Shown: one piece after another, positions 6,688-14,537 of the stretch
How the letters are laid out: every line of letters starts with the position of its first letter
Position numbering within the stretch: position 1 is the stretch's first letter
Source: Bacillota bacterium
GTDB lineage: Bacteria; Bacillota; Clostridia; Oscillospirales; Acutalibacteraceae
Assembly (NCBI GenBank): GCA_023458755.1
Contig: JAEWYE010000018.1
Span: 1-17,309, forward strand
DNA length: 17,309 bases
Reading direction: 5' to 3'
Notes under the pieces: model-generated
Database searches by the model: none
What the model saw: the letters and a program-made list of their open reading frames with translations, nothing else
Told to the model about the DNA's origin: nothing
Translations under genes and position numbers: made by a program

Positions 6688-7362
6688 CTAATTCGCTTCA
6701 AATACATAGCCGGTTCCCCAAACGGTTTTAATATAGCGCGGTTCGTTTGGATTTTCCTCAATCTTTTCCCGAAGCCTTCGAATATGGACATTCAGCGTTC
6801 CGTCGCCGGTAATGGCATCGCCCCAAACATTCTGGAACAGTTCTTCCTTAGATATGGTACGGTTTCGGTTTTGCGCCAGATAGGCGAGCAATTTATACTC
6901 CATCGCCTTTAATTTTATTTCGCCGGTATTGTCCGTCAGCTTTTCCGCTGAAAAATCAATCGTGAATTTTCCAAAGCAAAATGTCGGAGTATTCCCGCTG
7001 TACCGCTTTAGCACCGTTTTCACTTTCGCCAAAAGGATACTGAGAGAATAAGGCTTTTGTATGTAATCGTCACCGCCGATATTGAGGGCAAGCAGCACGT
7101 CGTCATCACTGGTTCTTGCGCTGATAAACAGAATCGGAATATTCGTGGTGGTTCGCAGCCGTTTGCAGATTTCAAAGCCGGAGGTTTTACCTAAATTGAT
7201 ATCCAGAAGAATTAAATCCGTTTGGTTATGAGATAAAAAGTCGAAGCAGGCTTTTTCATCCGCTGCCCAAAAGGTTTTCACCCCAAACATATTAAAATAT
7301 TCGCAGGTGCTTTGCGACAGCGCGTCCTCGTCATCCACGACTAAGCAATCATATTTTGCCAT
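6688..7362 (-). CDS. OmpR/PhoB-family response regulator
   Basis: The start at 7362 gives 224 residues, the usual length of the family; longer in-frame starts (7380, 7392) lack a ribosome binding site, whereas GGAGG lies 11 bases before 7362. The receiver domain (1-115) has the acidic pair D10-D11, phosphoacceptor D54 in LILLDINLG, S81 as the switch residue and K103 in the QKPYS motif. The C-terminal winged-helix domain (about 128-224) carries the family landmarks LKAMEYKLL, DGTLNVHIRRLREKI and YIKTVWGTGYVF. It is the partner of the kinase encoded 15 bases downstream. Its likely target is the repeat array at 5360-5403 before the ABC genes. It lies 37 bases after a dehydrogenase gene, so it may be partly co-transcribed with it. 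Confidence 0.95.
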   Translation of the reverse strand: MAKYDCLVVDDEDALSQSTCEYFNMFGVKTFWAADEKACFDFLSHNQTDLILLDINLGKTSGFEICKRLRTTTNIPILFISARTSDDDVLLALNIGGDDYIQKPYSLSILLAKVKTVLKRYSGNTPTFCFGKFTIDFSAEKLTDNTGEIKLKAMEYKLLAYLAQNRNRTISKEELFQNVWGDAITGDGTLNVHIRRLREKIEENPNEPRYIKTVWGTGYVFEAN

Positions 7363-7399
7363 GTATCCTTCCACCTCCATGGGATATACCAAAATTTAT

Positions 7400-8242
7400 T
7401 TAGTCGCCGTTTGCTTTGTTCATTCTGATTTTCAAAAACAACCGGTAACTTTTATCCACCCATTTTTCAGGCAGCAGTTCCAGCAAAAGCAGCGTTTTCC
7501 CTGTTCCGACCCGGTATTTTAACTTCGGATGTTTAGAGTCAAGCGCTTTAATTACTGTTTGAACAAGGCGGAGGGGGTCATTCTTCTGGTTCAGCTCCAT
7601 CGTCATCAGCGGTTTCATTGCCGTTAAAAGTTCTTTGTAATAGTTGGTTTCACGGACTGTTTTGTCAAAGTAAAGGTTCACTTGCTTCGTCATTTGCGTT
7701 TCAAAGGAACCGGGCTGAATTTTGATGACAGGAATACCCAAAAACATGAGTTCCCGGCGCAGGCAGTCATTGTAAGCCTCAACCGCATATTTTGACAGTA
7801 CGTATGGGCCGGCAAACGGCTGCGGTGTCATCCAGCCGGATTCCGAACTGCAGTTTATAATACGGCCGTGTCCTTTTTGTATCATCTCGAAAAATGTACG
7901 GTTAATCCGTGCCATTGCAGTCACATTCAGGTTTAACAACTGCCCGATGGCATCCACGCAGTCACCCTCGACCAACGAAGCAAAACAGGTGCGCCCCGCA
8001 AAGTTAACGACCGCATCGAGCACTTCCGTATAGGATTGAACCGTTTTATGGGCGGCATCTACGCTTTCCTGCAAGGTGATATCCGCTTGAATAGAGATGA
8101 CATTGCGCAATTTTCCGAGCGAATCCAATGTGACTTGGTTTGTGCCGACAGCAAATACCATCCAAGTTCCCATTTGTGAGAGCTTTTTGACACACAGCGA
8201 CCCCAACCCGCCGGTAGCGCCGGTAAACAGGACATATTTCAT
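7400..8242 (-). CDS. Short-chain dehydrogenase/reductase (SDR), 280 aa
   Basis: This is a classical SDR oxidoreductase. The nucleotide-binding motif TGATGGLG is at residues 7-14, NFAG at 80-83, and the catalytic residues are S133 (or S132) in NCSSESG, Y147 and K151 in the YxxxK motif PYVLSKYA. The PGSF segment (177-180) closes the cofactor site. The start at 8242 is chosen because GGAGGG (8251-8256) lies eight bases upstream and the Rossmann strand begins at residue 2; a start at 8299 would add 19 unrelated residues. Family members of this kind often act on steroids, retinoids, sugars or acyl chains, and the substrate cannot be told here. It lies between the helicase and the two-component genes, with gaps of 96 and 37 bases, so any link to signalling is only positional. 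Confidence 0.9.
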   Translation of the reverse strand: MKYVLFTGATGGLGSLCVKKLSQMGTWMVFAVGTNQVTLDSLGKLRNVISIQADITLQESVDAAHKTVQSYTEVLDAVVNFAGRTCFASLVEGDCVDAIGQLLNLNVTAMARINRTFFEMIQKGHGRIINCSSESGWMTPQPFAGPYVLSKYAVEAYNDCLRRELMFLGIPVIKIQPGSFETQMTKQVNLYFDKTVRETNYYKELLTAMKPLMTMELNQKNDPLRLVQTVIKALDSKHPKLKYRVGTGKTLLLLELLPEKWVDKSYRLFLKIRMNKANGD

Positions 8243-8338
8243 ATCATCCGCCCTCCAGACTTTTCTATTTTCGCTTCTAAGCCCTGTGTCCAAAGCCAAA
8301 CCGTTCCCCTGTAATGTACAAATTGCGGTGAAGTGCAG

Positions 8339-11092
8339 TTACTCCCATTCGCTTTTTACCTTATGGTTTCGGTTTATAAGCCTATCGTTTTTATTGACAA
8401 ATGATTTGGTACGCGCATTCAGCAAAACTTTTCGGCCCTCTACGTTTCGGGTAAAAACCAGTTTGCAGTCTCCTGCAAACCGTGTGAGGCATTGCTCGAA
8501 AATCGTTGCATTTTCTTTTTTGTTTCCAAAAATCTCCGGGACGGAATAATATTCGGTACTGTGAAAAAAGAACAGAAATTTGTTCCTTTGAACCAGCAGA
8601 TATCTCGGATTATCGATGCCGCCCAACATCTGCGAAATGCAGTCCGAAAAAATGTTTTTTTCATAGGTTGTTCCGCCGTCCAGATAGCATATCGTCGTAA
8701 ATTCGTCTGCGTGATTCGCTACTACTTTTGTATTATACGATTCCACAACCCCAATCTGTTTTAATGCCTTTAAAACAGAACTCCCCAATAATTTCAAGCT
8801 GGAAGCAGGGGAAAAATGGTGATAGATGTGCGTGATTTGCCTTATCATCACAATCCAAATTACTATCATCAAAGCAATCAGCACGGCTACACAAATAGAA
8901 TTCTGCGTATTGGATGCATGCAGTGCCGTAACCGCGCGAAGCAAAAAGTAAAGAAACCCCTGCGAAGCTGTGGAAATTCCCAAATATGCAACCGCGTTAA
9001 AAAAGGCAAATTTGCGGGGAATCAGCTCTTTTTCAATTTGGTTCCGTTCAATGACCTGTGCGGCATCCGGACATTGTTCGATGGCCGTTTCCCACCGTTC
9101 ACGCAAAGATGCCCTGTCCGCCGCCATCTTCAGCATTTCGCGATTGATTTCATCCATGTTTTTTCGGTCGTAAGGAGGCTGTATAATGGAAAGCCGTTCG
9201 ATTCCGTCCTGAATAACGTCCTCCGTATAGCCTATGCCTAAAAAGGATTGGAATCTTCTGCGCATCGTATCAAAATCTTCTGACACCGGATAATCCGCGT
9301 TTTTTTCACGGTTGCCAACGGATTGAATGACCTGCGCCGTCATCTTGCTCGAATAAGCCCACAAAGGCTCCATGCTTACCAAATGCCATATATTGGCGGT
9401 TTTGTCCGGAACCCCGGGACAAACTCGAATCGCACGCCCCCTCATCTGGTTAGAAAGCATGTAGGAGCCGACAAAGCTTGCCAAAATCAGCGTGTTTACA
9501 CAAGGGGAATCCCAGCCTTCACCCAGCAAAGATTTGGTCCCTACCAATGTATGGATTTCACCCATTGAAAACAGCTCCGTAATGATGGAAACCATCTGTT
9601 TTCGGTTTGATCCGGAAAAATTCACTTCCGAATATTCTGTACAAGGAAGCTCTTTGCAGCTAAGCTCCAAATTTTTTTCTTTACCCAGCTGATTCAGCGC
9701 ATTCTTTGCGCAGTTTGGAACAATTACAATACTGCCGCTTAACACGCCCAGTTTCAGTCCGAGAATCTCTTCCCTACGGAGCAGTTCAAAAATCGGCACG
9801 GTACCTATGGAATGGATATCCTCATTTGGATTCCCGATAAGAGTAAGCGCATCTTTTTTGATATAGTCCGTCAGGATAAGCATTCTTAAATGTTCGCCAA
9901 GGGTTTGATACTCCGCGTGAACAATCGCTTTGATACTGTTGAGCTTTCCCTTGCTTGATATAAGGAGCTTATTGATATCGTCACTGTTCGTGAAGATGAT
10001 ATTTTTCCGGTAGATATGCCCACCCGCGCTCAGCTTTTTGCGCAGATTTTCCTGTAATGCCTCACAGTTCTGATAAGATTCGCAGTCAAAATACAAAAAT
10101 CCCTGAAGCAAAATTTCCATCCATTGAACATCCAGCTTCGGCAGTTTTGCGGACGTTCCGATCAGCTTTTTCAGTTCTTTCGAAAAAGGAATCTCATGAT
10201 GATGCAAAAATACCGTCATCGCGGTCAGATAGTTGGGATGCTCTAAAAACAGTTCGGTATACGTGTCGATCTGCAGCAAACCTTTATGACTGCAAACTGC
10301 TTTTACGAAATTCGGATCCTCTGCAATTTCAAAAGCCATATCATAGCCGCTCTCTTTAAAGGCTTTGATTTGGTCAATTTCATCTTTATTCGGCCAGTTA
10401 AAATAAATATAATCCTGATGTGGGCAAAGGTTGTGATCTTTCACCAGCTCCGGGGTGAAAATCTCCATATCAATCTCCCCGCACAGATTCATATACCTCT
10501 GCCATTCAGCTGGCTTTGCGTCATAGGGAGGGGTGGCGGTAAGGGATACCGTTACGATGGATGTTCCCAATTCTTCCAACACTTTCTCCAAAGACTTCCA
10601 CCATTCGCTGCGAAGATGATGTGCTTCATCCAGACAGATTGTTTTGATTCCGCTCGCTTTCAGTGTTTGGATCAAGTCAAAATCTGAATAATCCGCTGTT
10701 TCTTTGTCAGACGATTCCTCATCATCTTCTTCCGCATCACCGCAAAGTTTGGTATAAGCGCTGTGAAGTGCCTGATAGGTGACAGCGGTAATCGGCTTTG
10801 GAGACTTCATGGAATTCGAAACCCATTTTTGCGGAGCTTCGCCGTTTGGAAGAAACCCTGAGCAAAATCGCTGGATCCATTGCTCGCGGATAGTGATACT
10901 CGGTGACAAAATCAAGGCCGGCTGGTTTAGCTTCACAATAACCGCAAGCCCGACCGTTGTTTTTCCCGAACCCGGCGCAGCAACGATATGTAGTTTTTTG
11001 TCGGCAAGGCAGGACTGCATATTATCCATAATACGCTGTTGATACGGTCGCCACTGACCATGAAACTGAATTTCATTTGGGAAAGTGGGCAT
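8339..11092 (-). CDS. SF2 DEAH-type helicase with a C-terminal membrane hairpin, 917 aa
   Basis: This large protein has a complete superfamily 2 helicase core: Walker A APGSGKTT (39-46), DEAH box (155-158), motif III SLTATPP (183-189), a motif V-like GTKSLLGEGWDSP (518-530) and motif VI QMRGRAIR (549-556). The early Q-type segment WRPYQQR resembles the XPB/RadD branch. An acidic insertion (about 118-138) lies before DEAH. What is odd is the C-terminal part. Residues about 696-722 and 733-751 are hydrophobic and look like two membrane helices. They are followed by a region of about 165 residues that I do not recognise. Both ends would then face the cytosol. No nuclease, methylase or specificity partner is nearby, so it is not a normal restriction system. 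The start at 11092 has AGGTGAT before it. It follows the threonine aldolase by 15 bases and is probably co-transcribed with it. Confidence 0.85.
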   Translation of the reverse strand: MPTFPNEIQFHGQWRPYQQRIMDNMQSCLADKKLHIVAAPGSGKTTVGLAVIVKLNQPALILSPSITIREQWIQRFCSGFLPNGEAPQKWVSNSMKSPKPITAVTYQALHSAYTKLCGDAEEDDEESSDKETADYSDFDLIQTLKASGIKTICLDEAHHLRSEWWKSLEKVLEELGTSIVTVSLTATPPYDAKPAEWQRYMNLCGEIDMEIFTPELVKDHNLCPHQDYIYFNWPNKDEIDQIKAFKESGYDMAFEIAEDPNFVKAVCSHKGLLQIDTYTELFLEHPNYLTAMTVFLHHHEIPFSKELKKLIGTSAKLPKLDVQWMEILLQGFLYFDCESYQNCEALQENLRKKLSAGGHIYRKNIIFTNSDDINKLLISSKGKLNSIKAIVHAEYQTLGEHLRMLILTDYIKKDALTLIGNPNEDIHSIGTVPIFELLRREEILGLKLGVLSGSIVIVPNCAKNALNQLGKEKNLELSCKELPCTEYSEVNFSGSNRKQMVSIITELFSMGEIHTLVGTKSLLGEGWDSPCVNTLILASFVGSYMLSNQMRGRAIRVCPGVPDKTANIWHLVSMEPLWAYSSKMTAQVIQSVGNREKNADYPVSEDFDTMRRRFQSFLGIGYTEDVIQDGIERLSIIQPPYDRKNMDEINREMLKMAADRASLRERWETAIEQCPDAAQVIERNQIEKELIPRKFAFFNAVAYLGISTASQGFLYFLLRAVTALHASNTQNSICVAVLIALMIVIWIVMIRQITHIYHHFSPASSLKLLGSSVLKALKQIGVVESYNTKVVANHADEFTTICYLDGGTTYEKNIFSDCISQMLGGIDNPRYLLVQRNKFLFFFHSTEYYSVPEIFGNKKENATIFEQCLTRFAGDCKLVFTRNVEGRKVLLNARTKSFVNKNDRLINRNHKVKSEWE

Positions 11093-11107
11093 AACATCAC
11101 CTGGTTT

Positions 11108-12157
11108 CTATAATTTGTCCGTGTCAAGGCTGGCGATATCCCGCAGAAGCTGTTCCACATCTTCCTCTTTTGTCGCCCAGCTTGTGCAGAAACGCACGGC
11201 GGAATGCTCCGCGTCCACCTGCTTCCAGAACGAGAACGCGTACGTTTTCGCCAAAAGCTCCAATTCTGCGTTCGGCAGGATGGGGAACTGCTGGTTGGTG
11301 GGGGAATCAACCAGGAAGGGGTATCCCTTCGCCGCAAAAGCGTCCCGGATTTTGTACGCCAGTTTGTCCGCTTGGTCAGAAATAGCGAAATACAGACCGT
11401 TTTCCAAAAGAGCGAGGAACTGAATGCCCAGCAAACGGCCTTTTGCCAGCATTCCGCCGTTCTGCTTGATATAATAACGGAAATCGCGTTTTAATGAATC
11501 GTTTGCAATCACCAGCGCCTCGCCGAACAGGGCGCCGACTTTGGTGCCGCCGATATAAAAGGCGTCGCACAAAGCCGCAATATCCGGCAGGGTAAGATCA
11601 TTGCCCTGCGCCATAATACCGTATCCCATGCGGGCACCGTCGAGATAGAGCGGAAGACTATATTTGCGGCACACTGCGCTGAGTTCGGTTAATTCCTGTT
11701 TCGTATAGAGCGTACCGGTTTCGGTCGGGTAAGAAATATAAACCATACCGGGCTGCACCATGTGTTCATGGGTAGAGTCGTTCCAATGTTCCTCATACAC
11801 CGCTTGTACCTGATCCGCCGTTATCTTTCCGTCACTGCTCGGCAGGGGCAGAACCTTATGGCCGGTGGCCTCTACCGCACCGGTTTCGTGCACGTTGATA
11901 TGCCCGGTTTCGGCGCAGATGACACCCTGAATGGGGCGAAGAACGGAGGCAATTACGGTTGCGTTTGTCTGCGTGCCGCCTACCAAAAAATGTACGTCGG
12001 CGTTTTCCGCCTTACATAATTCTTTAATAAGGGCGCGCGCTTTTTCGCAGTAGCTGTCCTCGCCGTAGCCGGGAGTCTGGTCGAAATTACTGGTGCTTAA
12101 TAGCTCCAAAATTTTGGGGTGTGCGCCTTCTGCGTAATCACATTCAAATCGTTTCAT
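11108..12157 (-). CDS. Low-specificity L-threonine aldolase, PLP-dependent
   Basis: This fold-type I PLP enzyme should split L-threonine or L-allo-threonine into glycine and acetaldehyde. The 349-residue length matches the family. Typical elements are FECDYAEGAHP at the start, QTPGYGED (27-34), GGTQTNATV (60-68), H86 and H90 around the cofactor, LDGARMG (172-178), and the cofactor lysine K206 in YIGGTKVGALFGE. The start at 12157 fits the family N-terminus, but its ribosome binding site is weak (AAAGGA, 13 bases away). A GTG at 12278-12280 in the same frame overlaps the PEBP stop as GTGA and would add 41 residues with no family likeness. An imperfect palindrome (12200-12225) lies in the gap before the start. 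The gene follows the ACT-MBL and PEBP genes and precedes the helicase by 15 bases. Confidence 0.92.
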   Translation of the reverse strand: MKRFECDYAEGAHPKILELLSTSNFDQTPGYGEDSYCEKARALIKELCKAENADVHFLVGGTQTNATVIASVLRPIQGVICAETGHINVHETGAVEATGHKVLPLPSSDGKITADQVQAVYEEHWNDSTHEHMVQPGMVYISYPTETGTLYTKQELTELSAVCRKYSLPLYLDGARMGYGIMAQGNDLTLPDIAALCDAFYIGGTKVGALFGEALVIANDSLKRDFRYYIKQNGGMLAKGRLLGIQFLALLENGLYFAISDQADKLAYKIRDAFAAKGYPFLVDSPTNQQFPILPNAELELLAKTYAFSFWKQVDAEHSAVRFCTSWATKEEDVEQLLRDIASLDTDKL

Positions 12158-12199
12158 GTTCTGTACAAAATCCTTTTCTGTTTTGATTCTTGGGAACCG

Positions 12200-12225
12200 C
12201 GGATTAAGTAAATTACTTTCATCCG
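12200..12225. repeat. Imperfect palindrome before the threonine aldolase gene
   Basis: CGGAT (12200-12204) pairs with ATCCG (12221-12225), and AAGTAA (12206-12211) with TTACTT (12213-12218), around a central A. A 1/2-base internal asymmetry (T against TC) separates the two arms. It lies 43 bases upstream of the likely aldolase start, in a gap of about 120 bases. It could be an operator or a leader hairpin, but no promoter boxes beside it are convincing. Confidence 0.35.
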
Positions 12226-12276
12226 TGTTTCCCCAGTTTGTTTTGTTTCTTTCATTGATGCAGCATAAGAGAGGCT

Positions 12277-12771
12277 TCACGGGTTTTGGAAGGTACCGGA
12301 AAGCATGGCACGCTGTAAAATATGACCATCCATACGGTTCAGCAGTTCTTTTTTACCGCAATGGCTGGGTAAATTAAGTGTACAGTCCAACGTATAAACG
12401 GTAAACTGATAGGTATGGATACTTTTAAACGGCGGTTTCGGCCCTCTATAGCGGTGTCTGCCGTACCCGATGCCCTGCACCGCGCCGCCCAACGAGGGAA
12501 CCGTTTTGCCGCGCGGAATCCCCTCGGGGATTTCTTCCTGCACCGGAATGTTCCAGATGCACCAGTGATTATAAATTTTAAAAATAGGGTGCGACATATC
12601 ATCCATCGTAATCACAACTGACTTCGCCTTCGAATCCATATTCTTCAGCTTAAATCCCGGGGATACATCTTCACCCCGCGCGGAACAGCGCAGCGGAATC
12701 GGTTCCCCATCGCAAAATGCGGTACTGGTTATTGAAAATATGCGGTTCAGAGATTCCTTCTCATCATTCAT
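12277..12771 (-). CDS. PEBP family protein, YbhB/YbcL (Raf kinase inhibitor-like)
   Basis: This 164-residue cytosolic protein has the phosphatidylethanolamine-binding-protein fold. Diagnostic pieces are GEDVSPGF (33-40), the VVITMDD strand (52-58), YNHWCIWNIP (67-76), YRGPKPPFKSIHTYQFTVYT (108-127) and ILQRAMLSGTF (151-161). Bacterial members have no firmly established reaction; proposed roles include small-ligand or anion binding. The start at 12771 has AGGAGA eight bases upstream. Its first eight bases overlap the end of the ACT-MBL gene (ATGAATGA), so the two are translationally coupled. The usual D-x-D/H cleft is partly altered: MDDMSHPIF stands where many members have a DPDAP motif. The protein is cysteine-containing but has no signal peptide. 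Confidence 0.88.
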   Translation of the reverse strand: MNDEKESLNRIFSITSTAFCDGEPIPLRCSARGEDVSPGFKLKNMDSKAKSVVITMDDMSHPIFKIYNHWCIWNIPVQEEIPEGIPRGKTVPSLGGAVQGIGYGRHRYRGPKPPFKSIHTYQFTVYTLDCTLNLPSHCGKKELLNRMDGHILQRAMLSGTFQNP

Positions 12772-14317
12772 GGGTATTTCTCCTATCTTCAATTACAGGA
12801 TTTGTTGAAATATTTTGCAATTTACCGTTATGCAGTTCTGAGAGCGGCCCATGTCCGCCGCATATAATGCAGGGCTTTCCGTTGCTCAATGAAATATTTT
12901 CAATCAACGCGGTAACCTGCTTTCGCATTTCGGTTGCTTTTTGCGAATTGACATTTACACTTTTCATTAGATACGGTGCCAGCGAATTAAATTCGGAGCG
13001 CTCTTTTGAAAATCCGTGGACATTGACCAAAATATCACCGGTAAATACGATGTTTGCTTTTGCACAGGCATACACCATTTCACCGGACAGATGTCCGCCG
13101 CTTCCTTCAAAAATAATGAACTCAAAATCTTCGATGTTCAGGCTGCCGATTTGAAGGAGTGTATCATGATTTTTCGGGGTATTGGTATCCAGTATTTTCA
13201 GTTTGTCCGTATCGGGCGGAACATAACCGGAGATAATGCGGCTTATTTTGCTGTAACCAAAACGCAGCGGGGTGTTCTCACGGTAATCCGGGAGTCCTTT
13301 GGCCTGTCTTTGCAGACTTTCCGCACTTTTTTGGTTGACAATGATTTCAGCGTCCCCGAATTTTGATAAAAGCCCGCAGTGATCAACATCGGCATGTGTA
13401 ATGGAAACCCGCTTTGGACGGGTTTCCCAGTCAGGAAATAGATTTTTCAGGATTTTTAGCATTTCATCCGCATAGATGGCGTAGCCGGAATCAATCAATA
13501 CAAATTCGTGCGGCGTATCAAAGACATAGGTATTGCTGCCACAATACGGCTGAATGCTGTAGAGCGTAACGGTATCACTCAGTTGCAGCTTTTCAATATC
13601 CGCTTTAAAACGGTCGCCGCGATTCTCACTTACAAAATTGGCAAACCGGCGGATATAATTAAACACTTTTCGAGCATCCTCGCCGTCTGTTTGCAGTCCC
13701 TGAAGAATTCTGTTTGATTCGGAAATAAACTGCATCGTTTTTTCCTCGCTCAAATCAAACAGCTTTTGCATTTGATTGGCAAGCTGAATATAAAACACAG
13801 TGTTGTCGAGGTTCTCTTCTGAACTGTCGCAGTCAATAATATCAATCGGGTATACTTCGCTTATTTCATCAAGCACTGTCTTCAAAATGGTTGGATTTTC
13901 AATGAGAAGCCCCAGCCTAAAGTTTTGATAGAGTTCACCGACAGCACCGGAATTTATGTAGGATATATTGATGTCATAGCGGTTTAAAATTTTTAAAACC
14001 GGAATAATAGCGCCCGGCTTATCCGGAATTTTAATGGTTACTTCCATAACACAGGTCTGCGCGATTATTTGGTTTATATACCCGATGCCGCAAAGTGCTT
14101 TTTCAATTTTTTGCAGATTATCCGAGGATGCCTCCACATCAATGAAAAGCATATGCAGGTCGACGGCTTTGTTGTAGCTTGCACGGACAATATTTCCCTG
14201 ATATCCCGCTATGATTTCCGAGGCACGCAAAAATGCGCCGGCTTTATCGGGCATACTGGTGACAAAAGATTTTCTGACCAGTGATTCATCTGGATTTTCT
14301 TCATTTTTTCGTTTCAT
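12764..14317 (-). CDS. Tandem ACT domains fused to a metallo-beta-lactamase-fold domain, 517 aa
   Basis: Residues about 17-85 and 90-165 form two ACT domains, each with the start pattern (MPDKAGAFL; IPDKPGAIIPVL). Such domains usually bind amino acids and regulate an attached enzyme. A helical linker (about 170-245) leads to a metallo-beta-lactamase fold (about 248-500). Its metal motif reads THADVDH (307-313): H308, D312 and H313 are present, but the usual second histidine is D310. Further ligands are H409 (GSGGHLSGE), D428 (FTGDILVN) and H489 (CGGHGP). The set is complete apart from the H-to-D change. Flavodiiron proteins, which also have this fold, carry an acidic residue at the same place and bind iron, so an unusual metal or an oxidoreductase-like role is possible. 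GAGG lies seven bases before the start. The gene overlaps its neighbours on both sides. Substrate unknown. Confidence 0.88.
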   Translation of the reverse strand: MKRKNEENPDESLVRKSFVTSMPDKAGAFLRASEIIAGYQGNIVRASYNKAVDLHMLFIDVEASSDNLQKIEKALCGIGYINQIIAQTCVMEVTIKIPDKPGAIIPVLKILNRYDINISYINSGAVGELYQNFRLGLLIENPTILKTVLDEISEVYPIDIIDCDSSEENLDNTVFYIQLANQMQKLFDLSEEKTMQFISESNRILQGLQTDGEDARKVFNYIRRFANFVSENRGDRFKADIEKLQLSDTVTLYSIQPYCGSNTYVFDTPHEFVLIDSGYAIYADEMLKILKNLFPDWETRPKRVSITHADVDHCGLLSKFGDAEIIVNQKSAESLQRQAKGLPDYRENTPLRFGYSKISRIISGYVPPDTDKLKILDTNTPKNHDTLLQIGSLNIEDFEFIIFEGSGGHLSGEMVYACAKANIVFTGDILVNVHGFSKERSEFNSLAPYLMKSVNVNSQKATEMRKQVTALIENISLSNGKPCIICGGHGPLSELHNGKLQNISTNPVIEDRRNTHE

Positions 14318-14537
14318 CTTTGTACCTCAAATAATCCTGCTCATCCTGCCAAAGTTCGATTCTCACCAAAATAAGCAACACAACAAACAGCGCTGCTGCC
14401 ACGCCGCCCAAAATACAGGCTGCCAGTTTGCAGCCCAGCAGATAAAGCGGCAGGGCAAACAGGATCAAGATGCCGCTTACTGCCAGCATTTTGGTTCCGG
14501 GTTCCAGCATATTCAGTTTTATTCTTCTTTTTTTCAT
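14301..14537 (-). CDS. Small two-helix membrane protein, 78 aa, function unknown
   Basis: The protein starts with a basic segment (MKKRRIK), then has two strongly hydrophobic stretches, about residues 17-36 and 38-59, joined by a short turn, and ends with a charged tail (ELWQDEQDYLRYKDETKK). It should be an inner-membrane hairpin with both ends in the cytosol. It is the first gene of the operon, and its last 17 bases overlap the ACT-MBL gene, so coupling is expected. The ribosome binding site is weak (AACAGG, about 13 bases before the ATG at 14535-14537). I do not recognise a family. It could anchor or modulate the MBL fusion, but that is only an inference from position. Confidence 0.6.
   Translation of the reverse strand: MKKRRIKLNMLEPGTKMLAVSGILILFALPLYLLGCKLAACILGGVAAALFVVLLILVRIELWQDEQDYLRYKDETKK

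Noticed and set aside
7363..7392. Ten extra residues on the response regulator
   Set aside because: The receiver domain starts at the 7362 methionine, which is the one with a ribosome binding site.
8816..9241. Plus-strand open frame of 141 codons inside the helicase gene
   Set aside because: The helicase frame on the other strand has all family motifs around it, and the plus frame shows no domain or ribosome binding site.
10286..10687. Plus-strand open frame of 133 codons opposite the helicase DEAH region
   Set aside because: It lies opposite the DEAH and motif III codons of the helicase, so it is a shadow frame.
8339..11092. Type I or type III restriction system around the helicase
   Set aside because: No methylase, specificity subunit or nuclease motif was found in the helicase or its neighbours.
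12158..12280. N-terminal extension of threonine aldolase from GTG at 12278-12280
   Set aside because: The GTGA overlap with PEBP is suggestive, but the 41 extra residues have no family likeness and the protein from 12157 has the normal length.
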